NCBI RefSeq assembly: GCF_007833355.1
Contig: NZ_CP020914.1
Span: 1,536,047-1,600,046, forward strand
Origin: Denitratisoma sp. DHT3
GTDB taxonomy: Bacteria > Pseudomonadota > Gammaproteobacteria > Burkholderiales > Rhodocyclaceae
Direction of reading: 5' to 3'
Length of the DNA: 64,000 nt
The translations under genes were made by a program, and so were the position numbers. Within the stretch, counting starts at the first letter, position 1, and each line of letters begins with the position of its first letter. The notes under the pieces are model-generated. The model saw only the letters and a list, made by a program, of their open reading frames with translations, did not search any database and was not told the origin of the DNA. Below are positions 44,702-52,356 of this stretch, piece after piece.

Positions 44702-45093
44702 AACACTCCAATCAGAAAACCGCGCGGATCCTTGAGGATCGCGACCGAGACGATGTAGCCCGCCGTCGCCAGCGCCGCGATCCAGCCCGCGAGGCGAACC
44801 GGTGGCGTGCGGCCGAAGCGGAACGCCACCAGGCCGAGGCCGATGTAGGCGAGCAAGCCGACGACCTTTGCCGTCACCCAGCCGACCACGAAGGGATACT
44901 GCCCCGACAGCACCACCATCGCCACCGCCGCCGACAGCAACACCGTGTCGTTGAGGTCGACCGCGCGCCGCAACGTCCGGCTCTTGAACCAGGGCGAGGC
45001 GCGGAACATCAACACGCCGCGCGTGAAGAAGCCGCTGATGCTGAGTACGGCGCAGATCGAATGTACTTGCTTGAGGAGTAGGTAGCTGTTCAT
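44698..45093 (-). CDS. SirB2-family membrane protein
   Basis: A 131-residue inner-membrane protein with four predicted transmembrane helices (about 5-25, 45-65, 72-92, 105-125). MNSYLLLKQVHSICAVLSISGFFTRGVLM is the SirB2 start. The molecular function of the family is unknown. The ATG at 45093 is favoured over an upstream in-frame start because it gives the conserved N-terminus. It lies between nsrR (43 nt upstream) and the hemerythrin gene, so probably in the NsrR-controlled unit. Confidence 0.85.
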   Translation of the reverse strand: MNSYLLLKQVHSICAVLSISGFFTRGVLMFRASPWFKSRTLRRAVDLNDTVLLSAAVAMVVLSGQYPFVVGWVTAKVVGLLAYIGLGLVAFRFGRTPPVRLAGWIAALATAGYIVSVAILKDPRGFLIGVL

Positions 45094-45136
45094 TGCCGGT
45101 GATCGATGGAAGGCAGCAGCCGGCGCCAAGCGGGCA

Positions 45137-45598
45137 TCAAGCCCGGGGCGAGGCGGTCGGACGGGGATGGAACTCGATGCTGGAGAAAGGGGACCGCGTG
45201 GTCAGCAGATCCTGGAGGGTGCGCTCGTCCAGGCACGCCAGGAAAGCCTGCTGCGCTTCCTGCAGCACCATCTTGAGCTTGCACACCTTGAACAGCTGGC
45301 AATCCTCGACGTAGTCGTCCGCCAGGCATTCCATCACGTCCAGCGTTTCCTCGGTGTGGCGCACGACATCGCCCAGGTTGATGTCCTGCGGGGCGCGGGC
45401 GAGCTTCAAGCCCCCACCTTTGCCGCGCAGCGTCGTCACATAGCCCAGCCGCCCCAGGTGCTGGACGATCTTCATCAGGTGACTGTGGGAAATGTCATAG
45501 CTGGCGGATATCTCGCCGATGGTCGCCAGCTCGTCGCCGCGATAGGCGAGGTAGGTGAGGACGCGCAGCGCGTAATCGGTGAAGCGGGTGAGTTGCAT
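45137..45598 (-). CDS. nsrR: Rrf2-family NO-sensing repressor NsrR
   Basis: A 153-residue winged-helix regulator. The N-terminus MQLTRFTDYALRVLTYLAYRG and HSHLMKIVQHLGRLGYVTTLRGKGGGLKLA is characteristic of NsrR. Three cysteines in ECLADDYVEDCQLFKVC (about residues 92-108) would hold the NO-sensitive iron-sulfur cluster. NO destroys the cluster and frees target promoters. It is divergent from the NO reductase gene, and a palindrome covers the region between them. The start at 45598 gives the conserved N-terminus; an extra upstream 16 codons are unlikely to be translated. Confidence 0.9.
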   Translation of the reverse strand: MQLTRFTDYALRVLTYLAYRGDELATIGEISASYDISHSHLMKIVQHLGRLGYVTTLRGKGGGLKLARAPQDINLGDVVRHTEETLDVMECLADDYVEDCQLFKVCKLKMVLQEAQQAFLACLDERTLQDLLTTRSPFSSIEFHPRPTASPRA

Positions 45599-45652
45599 GA
45601 GCAGGATTCCATGGGAACTGCGACGACTTGCCGCAGTATAAATCAAACGCCC

Positions 45653-45697
45653 ATAACATTCATTTCTGTTGAATGTTATAAAAGAGTCATATAAGAT
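45653..45697 (+). promoter_or_regulatory. norB promoter with palindromic operator (candidate NsrR site)
   Basis: ATAACATTCA and TGAATGTTAT (10-bp perfect arms, 7-nt spacer; 45653-45679) overlap a -35 TTGAAT (45669-45674), which is 17 bp from TAAGAT (45692-45697). The arms resemble the AT-rich ATGCAT-type half-sites known for NsrR. A repressor bound here would block norB transcription. Confidence 0.65.
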
Positions 45698-45757
45698 GCA
45701 TGTTCAAGAGCGCTCTCGGACCTTAATCGACAACCGCGTTAATTGGAGATCGGAAAC

Positions 45758-48031
45758 ATGCATCGAACGCACCGTTTATGGCGCTGGCTGGCCATCGTCT
45801 GCCTGCTGTCATTTGCCGCCCTGGGCTGGATAGGCCGGGAGATTTATCTCGCGGCCCCCCCCATCCCGCAACAAGTCGTCAGCCAAAGCGGCGACGTGCT
45901 CTTCTCCGCCGGCCAGGTCCAGCGCGGCCAGGAAGCCTGGCTTTCCGCCGGTGGGCAACAAGTGGGCAGCGTCTGGGGTCACGGCAGCTATATCGCTCCC
46001 GACTGGTCCGCCGACTGGCTGCACCGCGAAGCCACCACGCTGCGGGAACTGCTGGCGCAGAAGCGCTACGGGCAGCCGTTCGCGCAGCTTTCCATCGGCC
46101 AGCAAGCGGAAATCGGCGCGACGCTGAAGGCCGAGATGCGGCGCAATACCTATGACCCGACGACCGGAACGATCGCCGTCTCCGCCGAGCGCGCCCAGGC
46201 GATCCGCGACACCGCGGCCCACTACAGCGGCCTTTTCGGCGACGATCCGGCGCTCGACTCGCTGCGCAAGCAATACGCGATGATGACCGCGTCGCTGCGG
46301 GATGCGCAGGATCTGAGCGCGCTGCCGGCGTTCTTCTTCTGGTCGGCCTGGTCCGCGGCCACCGACCGTCCGGGCGAGACGGATCTTTCCTACACCAGCA
46401 ACTGGCCCCACGAGCCCCTGATCGACAACCGGCCGACCACCGGCAACGGCATCTGGTCGATCGCCAGCGTCGTGCTGCTGATCGCCGGTGTCGCGCTGAT
46501 GGTCTGGTTCCACAGCGCGCAGAGGGAGGAGGCCGAGCCGACGCCGCCCAAGGCCGATCCGCTGTTCAGTCTCCAGACGACACCCTCGATGCGGGCGACG
46601 CGCAAATACTTCTACGTCGTGATCGGCCTGATTCTGGCCCAGGTCGGCATGGGCGTCATTTCGGCCCACTATGCTGTCGAGGGACAGAGCTTCTTCGGCA
46701 TTCCGCTCGGCGACATCCTGCCGTTCTCGGTGAGCCGCACGATCCACACCCAATTCGGCGTGCTCTGGATCGCCACCGCCTGGCTCGCCACCGGCCTCTA
46801 TATCTCGCCGGTGCTGTCGGGCCACGAGCCGAAGCTCCAGAAACTGGGCGTCGATGCGCTGTTCTGGGCGCTGATCCTGATCGTCGTCGGCTCGACCGCT
46901 TTCGGCTGGCTGGGAACGCTGCAGCGCAATGGCGTCGACTTCGCCTTCTGGCTGGGCAATCAGGGGCTCGAATTCACCAGCATGGGACGCCTGTGGCAGA
47001 TCCTGCTGTTCGTCGGCCTGATGTTCTGGCTGCTGCTGATGGGGCGCGCCCTGATGCCGGCGCTGAAGCGCCCCTCGGAAAGCCGCGGGCTCATCGCCAT
47101 GGTGTTCCTCTCGGCCTCGTGCATCGGCCTGTTCTATGCGACTTCGCTCGTATGGGGGCAGCGCACCCACTATTCGATGATCGAGTACTGGCGCTGGTGG
47201 CTGGTGCATCTGTGGGTGGAGGGCTTCTTCGAGGTTTTCGCCACCGCCGTGGTCGCCCTGCTGTTCACGCGCCTGGGCCTGATCCGCGCCGCAACCGCGA
47301 ACAGCGCGATCGTGCTGGAGACCATCGTTTTCCTCTTCGGCGGCATCCTCGGCACGCTGCACCACCTTTATTTCACCGGCACGCCGACCTCGGTGATCGC
47401 GGTCGGCGCGATGTTCTCGGCCCTGGAAGTGGTACCGCTCGCCCTCATCGGCCTCGAAGGCTACCGCAACTTCCGGCACATGAAGGCGGCGCCCTGGGTG
47501 GCCGCCTACAAGTGGCCGATCCTGTGCTTCGTTTCCGTCGGCCTGTGGAACACGGTCGGCGCCGGCCTCCTGGGCTTCTCGATCAATCCGCCGATCTCGC
47601 TGTACTACGTGCAGGGCCTCAACATGACGGCGGCCCACGGCCACGCCGCGCTGTTCGGGGTGTATGGGATGCTCGGCATCGGTCTGATGCTGTTCTGCCT
47701 GCGCGGATTGTCGCCACACGGCGTATGGGCGGACAACCTGCTCAAGCCCGCCTTCTGGATGCTCAACATCGGGCTGGCGATGATGGTGTTCCTCTCGCTG
47801 GTGCCGGCCGGCCTGTACCAGGCCTGGGCCAGCGTGGCTCACGGCCTGTGGTACGCGCGCTCGCCGGAGGTGGTCCACTCCTGGGTCATGGAATCGCTGG
47901 TCTGGATGCGGGTGCCGGGTGACATCGTGTTCGCGGTCGGCTGTCTGTATCTCGCCGGCTTCGCGCTCAAGCTGCGGCGAGGCAACGCCAGAACCGGGCC
48001 GGTGCCGATCCCGGTCGCCGAAAAGGCCTGA
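45758..48031 (+). CDS. norZ: Quinol-dependent nitric oxide reductase (qNor)
   Basis: Reduces 2 NO to N2O with electrons from quinol at the inner membrane. The 757-residue single-chain enzyme has an N-terminal helix and periplasmic extension (about 30-215; QRGQEAWLSAGGQQVGSVWGHGSY) and then a 12-14 helix heme-copper-type core. Metal-ligand regions are visible: RTIHTQFGVLWIATAW, RWWLVHLWVEGFFEVFATAVV, GTLHHLYFTGTP, and TAAHGHAALFGVYGMLGIG. ATG at 45758 has GGAG 9 nt upstream. Single gene, ended by a strong terminator. Some organisms call it norB; the fused N-terminal part shows it is the quinol type, used for denitrification or NO detoxification. Confidence 0.95.
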   Translation: MHRTHRLWRWLAIVCLLSFAALGWIGREIYLAAPPIPQQVVSQSGDVLFSAGQVQRGQEAWLSAGGQQVGSVWGHGSYIAPDWSADWLHREATTLRELLAQKRYGQPFAQLSIGQQAEIGATLKAEMRRNTYDPTTGTIAVSAERAQAIRDTAAHYSGLFGDDPALDSLRKQYAMMTASLRDAQDLSALPAFFFWSAWSAATDRPGETDLSYTSNWPHEPLIDNRPTTGNGIWSIASVVLLIAGVALMVWFHSAQREEAEPTPPKADPLFSLQTTPSMRATRKYFYVVIGLILAQVGMGVISAHYAVEGQSFFGIPLGDILPFSVSRTIHTQFGVLWIATAWLATGLYISPVLSGHEPKLQKLGVDALFWALILIVVGSTAFGWLGTLQRNGVDFAFWLGNQGLEFTSMGRLWQILLFVGLMFWLLLMGRALMPALKRPSESRGLIAMVFLSASCIGLFYATSLVWGQRTHYSMIEYWRWWLVHLWVEGFFEVFATAVVALLFTRLGLIRAATANSAIVLETIVFLFGGILGTLHHLYFTGTPTSVIAVGAMFSALEVVPLALIGLEGYRNFRHMKAAPWVAAYKWPILCFVSVGLWNTVGAGLLGFSINPPISLYYVQGLNMTAAHGHAALFGVYGMLGIGLMLFCLRGLSPHGVWADNLLKPAFWMLNIGLAMMVFLSLVPAGLYQAWASVAHGLWYARSPEVVHSWVMESLVWMRVPGDIVFAVGCLYLAGFALKLRRGNARTGPVPIPVAEKA

Positions 48032-48040
48032 CCGCGCCAG

Positions 48041-48067
48041 GGGCTCCGCAACAGCGGAGCCCTTTTT
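48041..48067 (+). terminator. Rho-independent terminator after qNor
   Basis: GGGCTCCGC-AACA-GCGGAGCCC followed by TTTTT, 10 nt after the stop codon. Confidence 0.9.
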
Positions 48068-48172
48068 CTTCACGGTCTCCCATTCGTCGTCGTATCTTCT
48101 GATTGCCCTTCCCACGCTGACACCGACGACAAAATGCACCCATCTCCCCTAAAAGCGACCCAGTGCGCTATA

Positions 48173-48186
48173 TTGTCGCAGATCAA
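48173..48186 (+). promoter_or_regulatory. FNR/Dnr-type box before the regulator gene
   Basis: TTGTC-GCAG-ATCAA fits the TTGAT-N4-ATCAA consensus of the FNR/Dnr family except for two bases of the left half. It ends 10 nt before the likely ATG at 48197, so bound protein would more likely repress than activate this gene. Confidence 0.5.
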
Positions 48187-48196
48187 AAAAAACGAG

Positions 48197-48892
48197 ATGT
48201 GCATGAAAGAGAAGCTGGATATTTCAGGGATTCTCTCCCATCTGCCGCTATTTCAGGCACTGTCGCCGGAGCAGCTGTCAGCGCTCACCGAAGGTACCCG
48301 CGAGACCCGTCTCGCGAAAGGGGAGTTGCTGTTTCAGAAAGGCGATTCGACGAAAGGTTTCTTTGTCGTCATCTACGGCCAGATAAAGCTTGCACTACCC
48401 TCCGCCCAAGGCGCGGAGAAAGTGGTTGAAATCCTGGGGCCGAACCAGAGTTTCGGCGAAGCGGTGATGTTCCTAGACAAACCCTATCCGGTGCACGCGG
48501 AAGCCCTGGGCGACATGCTGCTGCTGCACATCTCGAAGCAGACCGTGGAGGATCTGCTGGAACGGGACCCGACCTTCTCACGGAAGATGCTGGCCGGCAT
48601 GTCGCAGCGTCTCCATTCCCTGATCGCCGACGTGGAGTCGTATTCGTTGCGCTCCAGCACTCAGCGGGTCATCGGCCACTTGCTGCAGAAGTGCCCGGAC
48701 GACTGCGGCGACGGCCAGAAAATCGAAATCGAACTACCCACCTCGAAACAGGTGATCGCTTCACGCCTCAACCTGACACCCGAAACCCTGTCGCGCATTT
48801 TTCACGACCTGTCCTCTTCGGGCATCATTTCGGTGCAGGGCAAGAAGATCACAGTCCATTGCGCTCAGCGTCTGCGCGCGTTCGACCTATAG
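48197..48892 (+). CDS. Crp/Fnr-family regulator, Dnr-like
   Basis: A 231-residue regulator with an N-terminal cyclic-nucleotide-binding-like domain (about 10-130; LAKGELLFQKGDSTKGFFVVIYGQIKL) and a C-terminal winged helix (about 155-225; LPTSKQVIASRLNLTPETLSRIFHDLSSSGII). It lacks the N-terminal Cys cluster of Fnr, so it is not an FeS oxygen sensor; Dnr-type proteins without cysteines use heme to sense NO. Its place between NO reductase and other NO genes fits that. In-frame starts at 48134 and 48203 are possible; 48197/48203 give the usual family length. The 3' end overlaps the convergent membrane-protein gene by 44 bp. Confidence 0.88.
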   Translation: MCMKEKLDISGILSHLPLFQALSPEQLSALTEGTRETRLAKGELLFQKGDSTKGFFVVIYGQIKLALPSAQGAEKVVEILGPNQSFGEAVMFLDKPYPVHAEALGDMLLLHISKQTVEDLLERDPTFSRKMLAGMSQRLHSLIADVESYSLRSSTQRVIGHLLQKCPDDCGDGQKIEIELPTSKQVIASRLNLTPETLSRIFHDLSSSGIISVQGKKITVHCAQRLRAFDL

Positions 48893-50156
48893 TCTCCATG
48901 GTCGCCCGATAGATCCGCAGCGCCCCCAGCAGATTCCATCCCAGCCAGGCGGAAGACAGGGCGAAGACGAGGCCCGCCAACCTGGCCAGCGACGGCAGCC
49001 AGAGCGCGATCGTCAGCAGGCCAAGCGCCGTCAGATGGGCGAAGAATTGTTTCCTGGCGCGGCCATCCGGCAATATCTCCTTCATGTTGGGCGGAGTGGT
49101 GGCGAACGGCCCGCGACGCTGGATATGTACCCAGCACAGAAAGGGAACGATCTTGTAGAGCATGCCGCTCACGGTGGATAGCAAGACACCGATCAGCATC
49201 CAAAGCCCCAGCAGCAGATCGATTCTCGTCTCCGCCTGCCACCAGCCGAAGTATTCGCGCGCCGACCAGAGCAGCACTTCGGCCAATATCGCCAGCGCCG
49301 CCAAACGGAAAAAGGCAAAGGTCGTATCGGTCAACTTGCGCCGACGCTTGGCCTGCAGACTCAGGGTGAGGAAGGCGAACGCGGCGACCAGCGCGAATCC
49401 GGCCAGCGCCGCGATGGCGGGAACCAGGCTCCAGCCCATGATCCTGGTGGACCACAGTCCGGCCACCAGGAACATTGCCGGAGCGAAGCCTCTTTCAAAC
49501 CATCGCGGGTACGCCGGCGTCATCTGGAACATCGGCACCACGACTGTCGCCACACTCCCCAGCAAGGCCATGCACCAGGCACCCAGCGCCCAGGTCAAAT
49601 GCGTGTTGGTGACCCGCGTGTAGGGAAACGGGCTGCCGCTGGCAATCGCGCTGGCCAGCAGGGCGCCCAGCGCGACGGTCACCCCCAGGGCGAACAGCGG
49701 CCAGGCGAAGGCCGAATGAAGCGTGCTCCTGGTCGGCGCCCGCTTCAAGGCGAGCAGAATGGTGGCGATGAAGCAACTCAGGGCCACGATGAACGCGCCC
49801 GCGGCGATCAGGAACAGAGCGGGGACCGACTCCAGAAACGCCGTCGCCAGCACCACGGTGGCCAGGGTCAGGAGCGGATGGACGATGCTCGCGACCACTC
49901 GCGGATGGGCGATGTTGGCGCCGGTGACCACCGGAATGAACTGAAAGCAGGCCCCCACCATCACCTGCAACAGAACGCCGGTGCCCACCAGATGGGTCAG
50001 GGCAAGCAGCCCCGGCGCCCAGCGCGACGCAAATACCTGCCCCCCCAGAACCGCCAGCATCACGCCCGCCGCCACGCCGAACAGGCAGGCGGTCAGAAAG
50101 AATCTTGCCGGGACCGAAAAAGGGGGTGCCTGATCAAACGACAGCAGACTCGCCAT
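48849..50156 (-). CDS. Multipass membrane protein of the NO cluster (NnrS-like topology)
   Basis: A 435-residue protein with about 12 predicted transmembrane helices spread over its length. Conserved-looking His residues lie in helices or at their ends: LALTHLVGTG, GANIAHPRVV, VTNTHLTWALGAW, LCWVHIQRR. This pattern, and the position beside NO genes, is like NnrS and other heme- or copper-binding membrane proteins of denitrifiers, but the sequence is not a clear NnrS. I do not recognise the exact family. It overlaps dnr convergently and its start abuts the DUF2249 stop, making an operon with DUF2249 and perhaps the hemerythrin gene. Confidence 0.75.
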   Translation of the reverse strand: MASLLSFDQAPPFSVPARFFLTACLFGVAAGVMLAVLGGQVFASRWAPGLLALTHLVGTGVLLQVMVGACFQFIPVVTGANIAHPRVVASIVHPLLTLATVVLATAFLESVPALFLIAAGAFIVALSCFIATILLALKRAPTRSTLHSAFAWPLFALGVTVALGALLASAIASGSPFPYTRVTNTHLTWALGAWCMALLGSVATVVVPMFQMTPAYPRWFERGFAPAMFLVAGLWSTRIMGWSLVPAIAALAGFALVAAFAFLTLSLQAKRRRKLTDTTFAFFRLAALAILAEVLLWSAREYFGWWQAETRIDLLLGLWMLIGVLLSTVSGMLYKIVPFLCWVHIQRRGPFATTPPNMKEILPDGRARKQFFAHLTALGLLTIALWLPSLARLAGLVFALSSAWLGWNLLGALRIYRATMETIGRTRADAERNGL

Positions 50157-50374
50157 CAGGCCCGCCGAATGTGAACTTCATTGCTGCCGTCCGGCCGCCA
50201 GTTTTCCGTCCAGACATAGCCATTGCGCTGCAATATCTGGTACAGCGGCCTGGGCTGGCAATTCAGCAGGACGACCACCTCGTCGCCGTCCGGCATCGCG
50301 TCCAGTGCATTCAACGTCAGTTCCAACGGCTCCGGCGCTTCCAGGTTGCGTCCATCGATAACCTGCACGGCCAT
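50156..50374 (-). CDS. DUF2249 domain protein
   Basis: A 72-residue single-domain protein of the DUF2249 family (TusA-like fold): MAVQVIDGRNLEAPEPLELTLNALDAMPDGDEVVVLLNCQPRPLYQIL. The active-site-like Cys is in LNCQPRPLY. Such proteins go with hemerythrins and NO reductase genes; the function is unknown. The ATG at 50374 has a GAGGA site 6 nt upstream, better than an in-frame TTG at 50386. Its stop abuts the membrane-protein start. Confidence 0.85.
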   Translation of the reverse strand: MAVQVIDGRNLEAPEPLELTLNALDAMPDGDEVVVLLNCQPRPLYQILQRNGYVWTENWRPDGSNEVHIRRA

Positions 50375-50421
50375 GATCTTCCTCAAGAGTACGTCAATCG
50401 ACCTCGTGTCCGATGGGCCAA

Positions 50422-50862
50422 CTATGCGTTGGCGATGCCCTGCGCCAGGCGTTGGGGCAAGTCATCCATCGCGGCAAGGCGTTGGTCGCACATGGAATAG
50501 AGGATGTTTTCCTCTTTGAAGTTATGCTGTTGCATCAGGATCAGCAAGGTCTCGCAGGCGCCGCCGAACGGCTCCGCCTGGCGCGATTGCAAGGCCGCGG
50601 CCATTTGTTCGACCAGCGCGCGCATTTGCCCATGCTCCTGACGCATCACCTGGGTAGGGCCGCTGGTCATGCCCGTGGCCGACTCGAATGCCGGGAACAG
50701 CGTCTGCTCCTCGGTGGAGAAGTGATTCTCGAGTTCCGATCTGAAGCCTTCGAAGGCGCGCTCGCAGCGCGGCCAGTCATTCGAACTGGCGGCCTCTTCA
50801 GCCTCGGCGAACAACTCGTCGCAGTGCCGGTGATGGTTCCGTAAGGGCTCGGTAAGTGACAT
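50422..50862 (-). CDS. Hemerythrin HHE-domain protein
   Basis: A 146-residue helical protein with hemerythrin-like ligands: HHRHCDELF near residue 10-18, HFSTEEQTLFP near 47-57 (HxxxE), RQEHGQMRALV near 75-85 and QQHNFKEENILY near 112-123 (HxxxE). It is related to the YtfE/DnrN type of NO-response proteins, though it lacks their N-terminal Cys domain. A perfect TTGAC/GTCAA box lies 66 nt upstream. It heads the DUF2249-membrane protein run. Confidence 0.88.
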   Translation of the reverse strand: MSLTEPLRNHHRHCDELFAEAEEAASSNDWPRCERAFEGFRSELENHFSTEEQTLFPAFESATGMTSGPTQVMRQEHGQMRALVEQMAAALQSRQAEPFGGACETLLILMQQHNFKEENILYSMCDQRLAAMDDLPQRLAQGIANA

Positions 50863-50927
50863 GGCGGTATTGATCAGACAAATAGTGGGGTGGCGGCGAT
50901 TCTGCGCAGCACCTCCGCACAGCGTCC

Positions 50928-50941
50928 TTGACGATCGTCAA
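50928..50941 (-). promoter_or_regulatory. Perfect Dnr/NnrR-type box upstream of the hemerythrin gene
   Basis: TTGAC-GATC-GTCAA is a perfect 14-bp palindrome of the FNR/Dnr class. On the minus strand CAGAAT follows 23 nt after its end, the place of a -10 when the box is centred at -41.5. This suggests activation of the hemerythrin-DUF2249 genes by the regulator at 48197-48892. Confidence 0.65.
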
Positions 50942-50971
50942 GATCGAGCGCGTTTTTTGCAACGGGGTGTT

Positions 50972-52216
50972 TCAGGGCAGGGCGATCCGCTGATCCTTGC
51001 TGAACTGATAGTCGCGGAACACCTGCTCCGCCGTCGGCAACTGATAGCTGCCATCGGCCAGACGATGAGTCGTGTCTTTCAGACGGTAAGTATAGTGACC
51101 GCAGGTCCAGCAATCGAAGTTGCGCATGTGGGTGCACAAGCAGGTCTTTTCCATCACCGAGACCCGCTTGGCGTCGGGATGCGCGAGCACCTGCCGATTG
51201 TAGGCATCGATATAGGAGCAGTGGCCGGAACCATCCAGCAGGTAGCCGAAGGCCTCGCAATTCGGCCTGATGCCGCTGCCGATCGCCGGACTGCTCTTCA
51301 ACATGCGCATCGGATAGCCGGTGGGCGAGATCGTATTGACCTCGATATCGGCCTCCTCCGCCTTCAGGTACTCCTGCTTCACCTTGTCGGGCAGGCCGCA
51401 TTCAGCCACGATGGTGAATCGCGTCGCCACTTGCACGGCCGCGGCGCCCTTGTCGAGGAAGGCGGCCGCGTCCGAACCGGTGAAAATCCCACCGGCGGGG
51501 ATCAGGGGGATATTCAACTGCTCGGCCCGCAAATAGGCCTGTATTTCGTCCACGATGGTGTGCAGATCGTATTTCTGCCAGTCGTCCGCGCCAAAGCCCA
51601 GATGCCCTCCGGCCAGCGGACCTTCCACCACGACAAAATCCGGCGGTCGGTTCAGCCTGGCGTTCTTGCGCAGGAAAAGCTGCAGGGCGCGCAGCGAGGA
51701 GACGATGATGCCGAGCTTGGCGTCACGGAAGCGCGGATGGTCCTCGATCAGTGCGAAGGACCCCAGGTGCAGGCCGGCGGACAAGGTGATGCCGTCGATT
51801 CCCGCGTCCAGCGCCGAACTCAAGCGAACGCGCAAGGTCTCCCGGGGCGCATTCATGGTCAGCTTTTCCATGCAGTTGATGAAGATCATCCCGTCACCGC
51901 GCTTTGCCTCCATGGCGCGGCTGACGTGCATGCGTGTCGCTTCCGCCAACTGGCCGAGGTCGAACTTGACCACGGACTTGTCGGAGTTCTCCACGTTGAA
52001 CTTGTAGAGTTTCAGCTTTTCCTTGACGTAGCGGGTGTTGAAGCGACGATCGGAAATCGTCGGCACCATGGCATCGGAAATGTGCCCCACACCGCCAAGA
52101 CGGGCGACCTCCAGCGCCAGATCGGCATTGGAAATGTCCACCCCCATTCCGCCCAGCACGATCGGCACCAGCTCCCGCTTGCCGAAGCGCAGGCGAAAAT
52201 CATCCACGCAATTCAT
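50972..52216 (-). CDS. Nitronate monooxygenase-like FMN protein with C-terminal Cys cluster
   Basis: A 414-residue TIM-barrel flavoprotein of the nitronate monooxygenase / 2-nitropropane dioxygenase type. The barrel begins LVPIVLGGMGVDISNADLALEVARLGGVG; FMN-binding segments are VVVEGPLAGGHLGFG (about 205-219), IPLIPAGGIFTGSDAAAFLDKGAAAVQVATRF (about 250-282). The last 80 residues carry an unusual set of cysteines and histidines: CEAFG, GHCSY, TCLCTHMRNFDCWTCGHY. That could be a metal or FeS site. The ATG at 52216 has AGAGGA upstream. It lies between the NO cluster and phaC; substrate unknown. Confidence 0.82.
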   Translation of the reverse strand: MNCVDDFRLRFGKRELVPIVLGGMGVDISNADLALEVARLGGVGHISDAMVPTISDRRFNTRYVKEKLKLYKFNVENSDKSVVKFDLGQLAEATRMHVSRAMEAKRGDGMIFINCMEKLTMNAPRETLRVRLSSALDAGIDGITLSAGLHLGSFALIEDHPRFRDAKLGIIVSSLRALQLFLRKNARLNRPPDFVVVEGPLAGGHLGFGADDWQKYDLHTIVDEIQAYLRAEQLNIPLIPAGGIFTGSDAAAFLDKGAAAVQVATRFTIVAECGLPDKVKQEYLKAEEADIEVNTISPTGYPMRMLKSSPAIGSGIRPNCEAFGYLLDGSGHCSYIDAYNRQVLAHPDAKRVSVMEKTCLCTHMRNFDCWTCGHYTYRLKDTTHRLADGSYQLPTAEQVFRDYQFSKDQRIALP

Positions 52217-52356
52217 TACAATCCTCTCACCCGCCGACGACCGACGGTGGGCTGTCGCCAGCCGAAAAGGCGTAATGATAATGCATCCGACCCCCGGCCG
52301 CCGAATCCAAGAGGCCGCCAGGGTTGCCGGCGATCTGGTCGGCTTCGGGCGCCGTT

